Origin: Anaerolineae bacterium
Lineage (GTDB): Bacteria > Chloroflexota > Anaerolineae > E26-bin7
NCBI GenBank assembly: GCA_029933115.1
Contig: JAOZOT010000107.1
Location: 2,574-9,865, forward strand
Direction of reading: 5' to 3'
Length of the DNA: 7,292 bases
The notes beneath the pieces were generated by a model. That model was not told the origin of the DNA. It did not search any database and was given only the letters and a program-made list of their open reading frames with translations. This document shows, one piece after another, positions 1 through 6,690 of this stretch. The first letter of the stretch is position 1. Each line of letters starts with the position of its first letter. Made by a program: the position numbers and the translations under genes.

Positions 1-2654
1 TAGACCACGCAAAAAGCCCCTCCCACCGTCAAAGCAAACAGCGTCGGCACCGCCAAGTTGAAAGCCACCGAAGGCTTGACACCCGTCAATTTGACCATGA
101 TGGATACGATGAACTGGCCGTAGTAGTAGTAATTAATGTAGCCACCGGCAAAGTAAGGGTCGTAGGGAGGGAAATAGGGGCTTTTGAGGATAGCGTTGAG
201 GAAGGCGAACTCCATCATCTTCTCGCCCCCAGTCCACGGTTGCCACAAGTCAGGATTCAGCAGACGGATACCTACAAAGCTCAGGAAAGCAAAAGCGAAG
301 AGGAGTTCGTTGACCACAATCAAATGGACTTGAGCCCGGCAGAAAGCCATCACCTGGCCTCTGTTCCTGAAGAAAAGGTAGAGGGAAAGGCTCAAGAGGA
401 GAAAAAGGGCCAACAAAATGGTCGGCAGACTGTTGGTGAGGAGACGTAAACTGGCTGCCAGCCAGGTCAGGTAGGCCACGAACAACAGGCCCAGGCTCCT
501 GGCCAGGATATAGCCCCGGTCGCTCAGATTGCGGAAGACGGCGAAAGTCAGAGGCCAAGCCACCAACCCCAGCAACTCGATGACCACCCACCACACGACC
601 ACAGCCAATAGGTGATGACGGCTGGCCACCTTATTCCAGCGAAAGTCGTCAATGACGGGCAACTCATCCACCGGCCTATCCAGCAACAGTGTCTTGCTTT
701 CTTGCTCCCCCCCTGATGCGGGCTCTGCTTTCAGGCGAGACAGCAACCCCAAGATTCTGGACAACAGACCGGGTTTCAGTTCCCACTTCGGCTCGATATC
801 CAGCGCCTCTGCAAAAAGGGCATCGAACTCCTCAGCAGATAGCCGGCGCTCCTTCCTGAAGATCAAAGGCTTGGGGTGATCATAGACGGTAAAACTCTCG
901 TCGGCGTCATCGTCAACAATGGTCCAACCCAGCAGACCGGGGTAGGAGGTGAAAGCCCTCTCCAGATGGAAGCCCAACTTTTCAGCGAAGAGGAGCTCAT
1001 AGTAGCGAGTAGAAATGGGATAACGCTGCGGCAAACGAGGGATGGAGCGGTAGAGGCGATTGCTGGCCAGGATGATGTAGTCGGCCTGAGATAATATGTC
1101 CTTGAGCAAGGCATATTTATCCGGGGTGTCAGGCTCGTACATCGGCAAAGTCAGATGATGATAGCCGTGGGCGCCACTGTTCTGACCCTTGCCAGGCAAA
1201 GATTTGGGTAACCTGTCGTCCCAATGCTCGTTGGCAATAGTCGAGCCATCAGGCACATGGGCATAGATCCAACGCGAAGCTTCAAGCCAGGTGTGCGGGC
1301 GGGAGTAGATGCTGACGAAGGCCAGAGAATAGACAATGGAAGAGATGAGCACCACACCAGAGATAAGACACAATGCGCGTCTGGCGCCGCGGAACGTGAA
1401 ACGTGAAGCGTGAGGGGTGAGAAGCAATCTCGCCCCCATCAGTGAGAGGAAAGGCGTGATGGGCAACATATAACGCATGAATTTGACCATAAAGCTGCCG
1501 GTAATCAAAAAGTAGGGCCCCACCCAGGAGAGGACGACCCATTCCTCACCTCGACACCGGCGGCGGGCAGCCTGCCAGAGGAAATGTGCAAAGCCGGCAA
1601 AGGCCACCAGGCCCAGAGGCCACCCCATCCCCCAACGCAACTGCTGCTCGATGTGATAGACGTAAGGCAGCGTGCCCCGGTACTGGCGGGTGAAAGGCCA
1701 GTCGTTAACGCCCCGCACCATGTTCCCTTGCTGCTTCACCTGCTCCAGATAGGCCCCAAAGTCCAGAATGGCAAAAGGGGAAGTGACGGCAAAAGCCAGA
1801 GCCGCTGCCAACAGGCTGATCAGCAAAAGAGCAAACGCTCGCCCCAGGCCGTAGGCCAACCCCTGATCCCTGACCTCTGAGGGCTGACTCTCCGCCCCCC
1901 CCTTTCCGTTTAAGAGCCTGACCCCACACGCTACCGCCAAGGTCAGGAGGATGGGCATGGCGCTGAATTTGGAAGCCACTGCCAGGCCGGCGGCTCCACC
2001 GGCCATAACTGCACTGAACCAGTCACCCTTCTGAGACAGCCTCACTGCGCCGTAGACGGTCAACACAGCGAAAAAAGTAGTCACCACATCGAAAGCGCAA
2101 AAATGGGACAACTGAATGTGCATGACGGTGAAGGCAACAAAAGCTGCTCCCAACAACCCCACTCGTTTGTCATAGATGTGCTTCCCCAGGAGGAAAACCA
2201 GATAGATGATGCCCAGATCGGCGAAGGCCGAGATGACGCGGCCCACCAGGTTGATGTGACTGTAGTCAGCCATAAGGGCCAACTCACCCACCGCTTCAGC
2301 CAGGGCGGGGTGGGCTGAGAGATACCGGGCCAAGGGAGCAAGGTGGGTCACCAAGTTGGCCACGAGAACCAACAGGTATAGGGGAAGGTGGCCGTAGGCG
2401 TAGTTGCGGGGAGTGTTGTCCCGAGGGATCCAGAGGGGGTTGAGAGTAGACCGGCGAGGATCGAGGATGTCTTTGAAATTTTCGGGCCAAGCGATGTCCG
2501 AAGCGACCATAGAGATCCAGCGCTCGTCAGGGTGGACGTGCTGGAAATCGTCCCAATTGACGTTGTACAGGCGTAAAGCAGCAGCGCTGAGCAGCACCAC
2601 TGCCAAAGCCAACTCAACCCAACTCCTCTTCAGAGCGTTCACAAGCCGCCGCAA
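1..2654 (-). CDS. Membrane glycosyltransferase family 39 (PMT-like) fused to DUF2298/YYY domain, partial (3' end beyond window)
   Basis: One frame stays open for 884 codons from 2654 to the window edge with no stop; the C terminus is missing. Residues 1-450 form a GT-C glycosyltransferase. A first membrane segment (about 13-30) is followed by a loop with HPDERW (41-46, candidate acidic catalytic residues), then NYAYGHLPLY (84-93), many hydrophobic segments, PFTRQYRGTLPY (320-331) and RYMLPITPFL (394-403). Residues 450-670 are soluble and include VYDHPKPLIF (590-599). From about 680 new membrane segments begin, with GGYINYYYYG (837-846), the YYYxG signature of DUF2298/Chlor_Arch_YYY. GT39 enzymes transfer sugars from polyprenyl-phosphate donors outside the membrane; the acceptor here is unknown, and so is the YYY function. 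The TTG at 2654 was chosen because AGGAGG (2664-2669) lies 9 bases upstream; GTG at 2642 is the alternative. Family assignment is strong; the exact role is open. Confidence 0.9.
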   Translation of the reverse strand, partial: MRRLVNALKRSWVELALAVVLLSAAALRLYNVNWDDFQHVHPDERWISMVASDIAWPENFKDILDPRRSTLNPLWIPRDNTPRNYAYGHLPLYLLVLVANLVTHLAPLARYLSAHPALAEAVGELALMADYSHINLVGRVISAFADLGIIYLVFLLGKHIYDKRVGLLGAAFVAFTVMHIQLSHFCAFDVVTTFFAVLTVYGAVRLSQKGDWFSAVMAGGAAGLAVASKFSAMPILLTLAVACGVRLLNGKGGAESQPSEVRDQGLAYGLGRAFALLLISLLAAALAFAVTSPFAILDFGAYLEQVKQQGNMVRGVNDWPFTRQYRGTLPYVYHIEQQLRWGMGWPLGLVAFAGFAHFLWQAARRRCRGEEWVVLSWVGPYFLITGSFMVKFMRYMLPITPFLSLMGARLLLTPHASRFTFRGARRALCLISGVVLISSIVYSLAFVSIYSRPHTWLEASRWIYAHVPDGSTIANEHWDDRLPKSLPGKGQNSGAHGYHHLTLPMYEPDTPDKYALLKDILSQADYIILASNRLYRSIPRLPQRYPISTRYYELLFAEKLGFHLERAFTSYPGLLGWTIVDDDADESFTVYDHPKPLIFRKERRLSAEEFDALFAEALDIEPKWELKPGLLSRILGLLSRLKAEPASGGEQESKTLLLDRPVDELPVIDDFRWNKVASRHHLLAVVVWWVVIELLGLVAWPLTFAVFRNLSDRGYILARSLGLLFVAYLTWLAASLRLLTNSLPTILLALFLLLSLSLYLFFRNRGQVMAFCRAQVHLIVVNELLFAFAFLSFVGIRLLNPDLWQPWTGGEKMMEFAFLNAILKSPYFPPYDPYFAGGYINYYYYGQFIVSIMVKLTGVKPSVAFNLAVPTLFALTVGGAFCVV
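707..713. repeat. C7 homopolymer tract (G7 on the coding strand)
   Basis: Seven C in a row on the plus strand fall in the polar linker (residues about 647-649, ASGGEQESK) that joins the soluble part of the glycosyltransferase half to the DUF2298 half. Like the G8 tract in the same gene, it lies in a tolerant linker and is a candidate slippage site. Confidence 0.5.
1394..1421. repeat. Four heptamer tandem repeats inside the glycosyltransferase gene
   Basis: On the plus strand ACGTGAA, ACGTGAA, GCGTGAG and GGGTGAG follow each other without gaps. They encode residues about 412-421, a polar loop (PHASRFTFR) after the RYMLPITPFL segment and before the last helix of the glycosyltransferase half. 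Three copies equal seven codons, so the frame survives gain or loss of three units only. Confidence 0.6.
1863..1902. repeat. Heptamer CTGANNN repeat array followed by a C8 tract
   Basis: On the plus strand CTGATCC, CTGACCT, CTGAGGG and CTGACTC lie in exact 7-base phase (1863-1890). TCCG and a run of eight C (1895-1902; G8 on the coding strand) follow. The segment encodes about residues 251-264, a glycine-rich and polar loop between two hydrophobic segments of the glycosyltransferase. A one-base slip in the G8 tract would shift the reading frame. Confidence 0.6.
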
Positions 2655-2680
2655 GTGAAAAACCCTCCTCGCGTCCGCAT
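2639..2680 (-). CDS. Possible 13-codon leader ORF overlapping the glycosyltransferase start
   Basis: An ATG at 2680 is preceded by GGAGGAG (2688-2694) with a 7-base spacer, a better initiation site than that of most genes in the window. It encodes MRTRGGFFTCGGL and stops with TGA at 2639-2641. The ORF contains the AGGAGG used by the TTG at 2654, and its stop overlaps the in-frame GTG at 2642 in a GTGA. It could be a leader peptide that couples or tunes translation of the glycosyltransferase. Alternatively, it is the true N terminus put out of frame by one missing base, for example in the G3T5 run at 2658-2665. Translation is not proven. Confidence 0.35.
   Translation of the reverse strand: MRTRGGFFTCGGL
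2664..2669 (-). promoter_or_regulatory. Shine-Dalgarno AGGAGG for the glycosyltransferase TTG start
   Basis: A perfect AGGAGG sits 9 bases before the TTG at 2654, in the frame of the large gene. This decides the start call, because no in-frame ATG lies near the N terminus. The same bases are codons of the overlapping leader ORF, so ribosomes reading that ORF would cover this site. Confidence 0.6.
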
Positions 2681-2711
2681 TAAAGAACTCCTCCAGAGAC
2701 TTCTCATAGAT

Positions 2712-2740
2712 ATTTTATCATCTTTATCTCTTTATGGCAA
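2712..2740 (-). promoter_or_regulatory. Sigma-70 type promoter for the glycosyltransferase gene
   Basis: On the minus strand a -35 box TTGCCA (2735-2740, 5 of 6 to consensus) is separated by exactly 17 bases from a -10 box TAAAAT (2712-2717, 5 of 6). A TG one base upstream of the -10 (2719-2720) makes it an extended -10. Transcription should begin near 2705. This leaves about 25 bases before the ATG at 2680 and about 50 before the TTG at 2654. The surrounding 40 bases are markedly AT-rich compared with the rest of the window. Confidence 0.65.
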
Positions 2741-2769
2741 GTAAACTGTGGAGTCACCTCAAACACACA

Positions 2770-2800
2770 GATGTCCCCGCCTATGCAAAACGGGGACATC
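2770..2800 (-). terminator. Perfect 10-bp hairpin after the MFS gene, probable terminator of the pgpH-ybeY-MFS operon
   Basis: GATGTCCCCG (2770-2779) and CGGGGACATC (2791-2800) form a perfect stem around an 11-base loop, 54 bases past the MFS stop and 30 bases before the next promoter. On the minus strand the stem is followed by TGTGTGTTTG, which is only moderately T-rich. It is therefore a weak-tailed intrinsic terminator, a transcript-end-stabilising hairpin, or a dispersed palindromic repeat. The position between two transcription units favours termination. Confidence 0.5.
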
Positions 2801-2853
2801 GCTATCTCCCCTTCTATTGGAGCCGTAGGGGACGAGTGCGCAGACGGACGCCT

Positions 2854-4011
2854 CTACCTTCTCGCCAAAAAAGCAAAGAGCGCCACCCCCAGCAAACAGG
2901 CACCTCCCACCGAACCGTACATGACCTGGTAGCCCCAGATTTGGGCCACCCAGCCCAGTAGATAGGAGCCCAACCCGATGCCCAGGTCGAAACTGCCGTA
3001 GGCAATGCTCATGGCCATGCCTCGTATCGCCGCAGGCACCCTGTCTACCATCAAAGCGTTCAGCGTGGCCCGCGCCCCTCCAAAGCCCAGGCCATAAAGG
3101 ACCGCCACTCCCAGAAGCAAAGGGAGGGTGTGCACCGCAGCCAGCACAGGAAAAGAGAAGGCCAGCAGGACCATGGCCGGCACAATCACCTGAAACCTTC
3201 CCACCAAATCGGACACACGCCCTGCCAGGACTTGAGCAGCGATAAGGGTCAGACCGTAGACGGTGAAAAAGAGCCCTGGGTTTTCTATGCCCCGTTTGAT
3301 AGCAAAGAGGGGCAAAAAGGTGATGATGGACCCATAGGTCATGGACAGCACTCCCATAGCTACAGAAGGCACCCAGACACCGCGCCGCCGAACAACTTGG
3401 AAGAACGCACCTTCGCTTTTCTCGCCGCCATCGTCATTACAGTCCGTTGACTGGGGCTCGGTAATGAAGAAAGCCGTGACCAAGCTCAAAGCAGCTATAA
3501 AGGCAGAGAGAACAAAAATGGTGACGAATCCCTTTGACTTCAGCAGGCTGGCGCCTATAGCGGGGGCGGTCATCAAAGCCACGGGCATGGCCGCAGCACT
3601 CAAACCAATGGCCTCACCACGCCGTCCGGCAGGGGCCAGGGCAGCGATGATGATGATATAGGCTGTGCTGGTAGCCGATATGCCAAAGCCGTGGAGGAAC
3701 CGTGCCACCAGCAAAGCAGGCACAGAGTGGGAGACAGTGTAAAGCAAGGGGCCAATGGTAAAGATCAACGAGCCAAGAAGTAGACTGGGTTTACCGCCCA
3801 GCCTGTCCACCAATCGTCCCACGTGAGGTCGCGCCAGAATGGCGGCCACAGCAAAGATCCCCATTACCAATCCGACCTGCGACGGGTCTCCGCCGACCCG
3901 CTCCACGTAAAGAGGCAAAGGCACCATAAGCAGGTGCATACTGGCGAAAAGCAGGAAATTGTTCAGCATGGTCAGGAAGAAACTGATGGAATATCCGGCG
4001 ACTTTTATCAC
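2854..4011 (-). CDS. Major facilitator superfamily (MFS) transporter
   Basis: The 385-residue protein is almost entirely hydrophobic and fits the 12-helix MFS fold. The loop between helices 2 and 3 carries GRLVDRLGGKP (65-75), matching the MFS motif A pattern G-x-x-x-D-R-x-G-x-K/R. ARFLHGFGISATSTA (103-117) resembles the conserved helix-4 region. A short polar central loop (about 185-210) separates the halves. The second half repeats the pattern with AGRVSDLVGR (263-272) and DRVPAAIRGMAMS (323-335). Such proteins are proton-driven porters in the cytoplasmic membrane, often exporters; the substrate cannot be read from the sequence. The GTG start at 4011 overlaps the ybeY stop as GTGA, so translation is probably coupled and the gene is the last of the pgpH-ybeY operon. 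The family call is firm, the specificity unknown. Confidence 0.92.
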   Translation of the reverse strand: MIKVAGYSISFFLTMLNNFLLFASMHLLMVPLPLYVERVGGDPSQVGLVMGIFAVAAILARPHVGRLVDRLGGKPSLLLGSLIFTIGPLLYTVSHSVPALLVARFLHGFGISATSTAYIIIIAALAPAGRRGEAIGLSAAAMPVALMTAPAIGASLLKSKGFVTIFVLSAFIAALSLVTAFFITEPQSTDCNDDGGEKSEGAFFQVVRRRGVWVPSVAMGVLSMTYGSIITFLPLFAIKRGIENPGLFFTVYGLTLIAAQVLAGRVSDLVGRFQVIVPAMVLLAFSFPVLAAVHTLPLLLGVAVLYGLGFGGARATLNALMVDRVPAAIRGMAMSIAYGSFDLGIGLGSYLLGWVAQIWGYQVMYGSVGGACLLGVALFAFLARR

Positions 4012-4466
4012 ACCAGCCTCTCCAGGATTTCATCTTGGCGGGCCCACATCTCGGCCCTTTCCGCCTCATCAACGTGATCGTAACCCAGAAGGTGTAGGAC
4101 CCCGTGCACCGCCAGCAGGGCCAGTTCGCGGTCTACGGAGTGGCCATATTCCTCAGCCTGGGCCAGGGCACGAGGATAGGAAATGACGACATCACCCAGG
4201 TAGACTGGCTCCTCGGGAGCAGTCACAAAATCGCTTTCCTCTCCGCTGCCAAAGGCCAGTACGTCGGTAGGGGCGTCAACGTCACGGAATTGCCGGTTGA
4301 GTTCCCGCACAGCTTCGTCGTCGGTAACGACCACAGAGAGGGCGATTTCTCCCTCAACCCCTTCGCGGCGGAGGGCCTCGGCCGTGGCGCGACGCAACAA
4401 GTCCACATCAACCTTGCCGGCAAAAAGTGGCGCTACCTGCACATCAATCCGGTCTCCGACCTTCAT
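4008..4466 (-). CDS. ybeY: Endoribonuclease YbeY (rRNA maturation factor)
   Basis: The 152-residue product has the usual YbeY length and all family signatures: LNRQFRDVDAPTDVLAF (56-72), YLGDVVIS (89-96) and the metal-binding HGVLHLLGYDH (121-131). In that motif His121, His125 and His131 match the H-x3-H-x5-H zinc site. YbeY is a cytoplasmic single-strand endoribonuclease needed for 16S rRNA 3'-end maturation and late 70S quality control in the bacteria studied. The ATG at 4466 lies 3 bases after the pgpH stop. Its Shine-Dalgarno AGGAGG (4478-4483) lies inside the end of pgpH, 11 bases from the start. The stop overlaps the MFS start by 4 bases. The pgpH-ybeY order is widespread in bacteria. 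Nothing unusual is seen in the protein. Confidence 0.97.
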   Translation of the reverse strand: MKVGDRIDVQVAPLFAGKVDVDLLRRATAEALRREGVEGEIALSVVVTDDEAVRELNRQFRDVDAPTDVLAFGSGEESDFVTAPEEPVYLGDVVISYPRALAQAEEYGHSVDRELALLAVHGVLHLLGYDHVDEAERAEMWARQDEILERLV

Positions 4467-4469
4467 GGG

Positions 4470-6605
4470 TTAGCCATCCTCCTGGGCCATTGGCTCCGGC
4501 TCTTTCAGAGCTCCTTCGGGGTATTTGATGCGAGGATGGAAAACCCCCTGCAAGATGCTGGTAAATGCTTCTCTGATCTTGTCCAGGTCACGCAGGGTCA
4601 GGTCGCTGTCGTCCAACTCTCCTCGCAGCAATCTATCATTGATGACCTTTCGCACCAACTCGTCAATCTCCTCGGCCGAGGTAGGGCGAGCGCTGCGCAC
4701 AGCCGATTCACAGCCATCGGCCAACATCACGATGGCTACCTCTTTAGAGAGAGGGCGGGGGCCAGGATAGCGAAAGTCGTCCTCGTTCACCGTACCTGCG
4801 TCCCCCTCCTGCTGGCAAGCCCGTTTGTAGAAGTAACTGACCACTCCAAGACCGTGGTGCTGAGCGATGAACTCCTGGATCTTGCTTGGCAGGCGGTATT
4901 TCCTGGCCAGGTCCAGCCCATCCTTGGTATGGCTGAGGATGATTTGAGCGCTGGTTTTGGGGTCAAGACGGTCGTGGACATTGACTCCATCGGCCTGATT
5001 TTCAACGAAGAAATAGGGCCTGACGGTCTTGCCGATATCGTGATAGTAGGCTCCAACCCGGGCGAGGAGAGCGTCGGCCCCGATTTGCTCGGCCGCCTGT
5101 TCGGCCATGTTGCTGACCAAAAGGCTGTGATGATAAGTCCCCGGTGCTTTCAGCAACAACTGGCGCAACAAGGGGTGGGTGGGACGGGCCAACTCCATCA
5201 ACCGCAAAGGGGTGATGATGTCGAAAACATTGCCCAGCAGGAAAAAGCCTCCCAGGGTCAAGATAGCCGAGAGGCCCCCGTTGCCGACGCTGGCCAGCCC
5301 CAACTGCACCATCCCCAAAAGGTCGAATTTCTGATCTGGCAGGCGAAAGGCCAGAATCACAGCCACATTGGCCAGAGCGGCGTAAGCACCGGCCCGCAGG
5401 AAGGCGTTCAGACTCTCCGCCCGCCAAAGGCTAAGGGAAGCGATAAGGCTACCCACGAGAGCGTAGGCCGTCAACTCCAGAGAACCACCGGCCATGAAGC
5501 CTATAATCAGGCTCAACACGATGGTCACGGCAATAGCTATCTGTGGGCCAAGGAGAACCATGAGCAGCATTGAGAGAGCAGCCGAGGGAAACAAATAGGG
5601 CAGGAGGGTGTGACCGGGCACCATCAACTTGGCAGCAAGAATGAAGAGAACAACCAGCAGGAATAGCAGAAAAGTATGACGCTGGTTGGCCCAAAAGTCT
5701 GAGCGAAGGCGCAGGAGATATAGGTCCAGAATAATGGTAACCGCCAAAACAAAAAGCACGGCGCTCATGATGTCTGGCCACTCGGTTTCGGGCTGACGCA
5801 ATCCCAAAGCCGCGAGAGCTTCCAGGTCAAGAGGGTCAACGATGTCCCCCGCCCGCAGGACAACCTCACCTTCTTCCAGGACGCGAGCTACCGGCTCCAC
5901 GCTCTCCCGGGCCAGACGTCTGTTCTCCTCTGTCTTCTCCTTGTTATAGAAACTATTGGCTTTGATAAAATTCTTCGCCAACTCGCTGACAATTTCGGCC
6001 TCTTCCTCAGAGAGGTCCAGGCTGACCTTGGTGGGCAAGACCCGCTTCGCCCCGGCCAACTGGCTCTCTCTTATCTCCTCACGCATGACCTGATCAATAA
6101 CATAGATCACCTCATTGGAGACCTCTGACCACTCGCTTTCAGAGAGGAGGAGGAGGCGGTTGATGATCGCCGGTGGGAGATCGAGGTCTGGGATGGCAGC
6201 TATCCAATCGGCTTTGACTTCTGGGCTGGCGTAAGCATCGTGGCGGACAGAGTCAATGTAGTTCAAGACCTGGCGGGCTCTGGTGACCTGCTGGCGAGCG
6301 ATGCGAGCATCGGGTGGATCGTAGGCGTCTTTTACGTCTGCCTCGGCCTTGGCCCGGGCCTCTTCGGTCAGAATCTGGCTGATGTAAGTCGTCTTGCGCG
6401 GAGCACGGATATCTACAGGGCTGACATCACCTTCCTCCAAGGTCACCTGCTTGGTGGGGAGGAATTGAAAAACCAGAATCAGGCTCACTACTATGGCGAA
6501 CAACAGGCTCAAGAGAGTAGCCCGCAATGCTACCCTCCAGGTAAGAGCCTTTCTAGACGTAGAGGGTGACCCTAGATCGTGCTTGTTATCAGTCTCAACC
6601 GGCAT
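4470..6605 (-). CDS. pgpH: 7TM-HD family cyclic-di-AMP phosphodiesterase (PgpH/YqfF)
   Basis: The 711-residue protein has the PgpH layout. A short cytoplasmic N terminus and one membrane helix (about 27-49) lead to an extracellular 7TMR-HDED domain (about 50-275), then a run of helices (about 278-460) and a cytoplasmic HD hydrolase domain (about 475-690). The likely metal ligands are all present: His493 in GTYHHS, His522-Asp523 in AYYHDIGK, His559 in LSHT, His583-His584 in AQHHG and Asp630 in LADGCES. Characterised members hydrolyse c-di-AMP to pApA and help set the level of this second messenger, which controls potassium and osmolyte balance. The ATG at 6605 follows GGGAG (6616-6620) by 10 bases. 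The gene heads a tight operon with ybeY and an MFS gene. A long leader with a strong inverted repeat lies upstream. The activity is inferred from the family, not shown. Confidence 0.96.
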   Translation of the reverse strand: MPVETDNKHDLGSPSTSRKALTWRVALRATLLSLLFAIVVSLILVFQFLPTKQVTLEEGDVSPVDIRAPRKTTYISQILTEEARAKAEADVKDAYDPPDARIARQQVTRARQVLNYIDSVRHDAYASPEVKADWIAAIPDLDLPPAIINRLLLLSESEWSEVSNEVIYVIDQVMREEIRESQLAGAKRVLPTKVSLDLSEEEAEIVSELAKNFIKANSFYNKEKTEENRRLARESVEPVARVLEEGEVVLRAGDIVDPLDLEALAALGLRQPETEWPDIMSAVLFVLAVTIILDLYLLRLRSDFWANQRHTFLLFLLVVLFILAAKLMVPGHTLLPYLFPSAALSMLLMVLLGPQIAIAVTIVLSLIIGFMAGGSLELTAYALVGSLIASLSLWRAESLNAFLRAGAYAALANVAVILAFRLPDQKFDLLGMVQLGLASVGNGGLSAILTLGGFFLLGNVFDIITPLRLMELARPTHPLLRQLLLKAPGTYHHSLLVSNMAEQAAEQIGADALLARVGAYYHDIGKTVRPYFFVENQADGVNVHDRLDPKTSAQIILSHTKDGLDLARKYRLPSKIQEFIAQHHGLGVVSYFYKRACQQEGDAGTVNEDDFRYPGPRPLSKEVAIVMLADGCESAVRSARPTSAEEIDELVRKVINDRLLRGELDDSDLTLRDLDKIREAFTSILQGVFHPRIKYPEGALKEPEPMAQEDG

Positions 6606-6626
6606 TGACGAACCGCTCCCGGGACC

Positions 6627-6679
6627 AAGGTGTGACGCACTTGCACCAGATGAACATCGCCGCGAGTGCGTCGCACCTT
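6627..6679 (-). promoter_or_regulatory. Large imperfect inverted repeat in the pgpH leader
   Basis: Arms at 6627-6641 and 6665-6679 pair at 14 of 15 positions (on the minus strand AAGGTGCGACGCACT with AGTGCGTCACACCTT, one C-A mismatch). The 23-base loop itself contains the short palindrome GATGAACATC (6649-6658) at the centre. The repeat ends 7 bases before the GGGAG of pgpH. No T-run follows, so it does not look like a terminator. It could be an mRNA leader structure or a dyad operator. The structure is seen directly; the role is inferred. Confidence 0.45.
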
Positions 6680-6690
6680 CTGCTCCCTAT

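Noticed and set aside
1394..1902. CRISPR-like repetition
   Set aside because: The repeat units are 7 bases in tandem without spacers and lie inside a coding frame, so this is not a CRISPR array.
250..2617. Many short complete ORFs on both strands across the left third, suggesting a broken or pseudogenised gene
   Set aside because: Codon-by-codon reading shows one minus-strand frame open from 2654 to 3 with conserved family motifs throughout. The short ORFs are other-frame shadows; the real gene lacks a stop only because it leaves the window.
3130..3661. Two 106-codon plus-strand ORFs opposite the MFS gene
   Set aside because: Low-complexity translations antisense to a well-supported transporter; no motif supports them.
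4104..5573. A 489-codon plus-strand ORF antisense to pgpH and ybeY
   Set aside because: Its translation has no recognisable motif or membrane pattern. The opposite strand encodes complete, strongly conserved HD and YbeY metal-site motifs over the same bases. It is a GC-driven antisense shadow.
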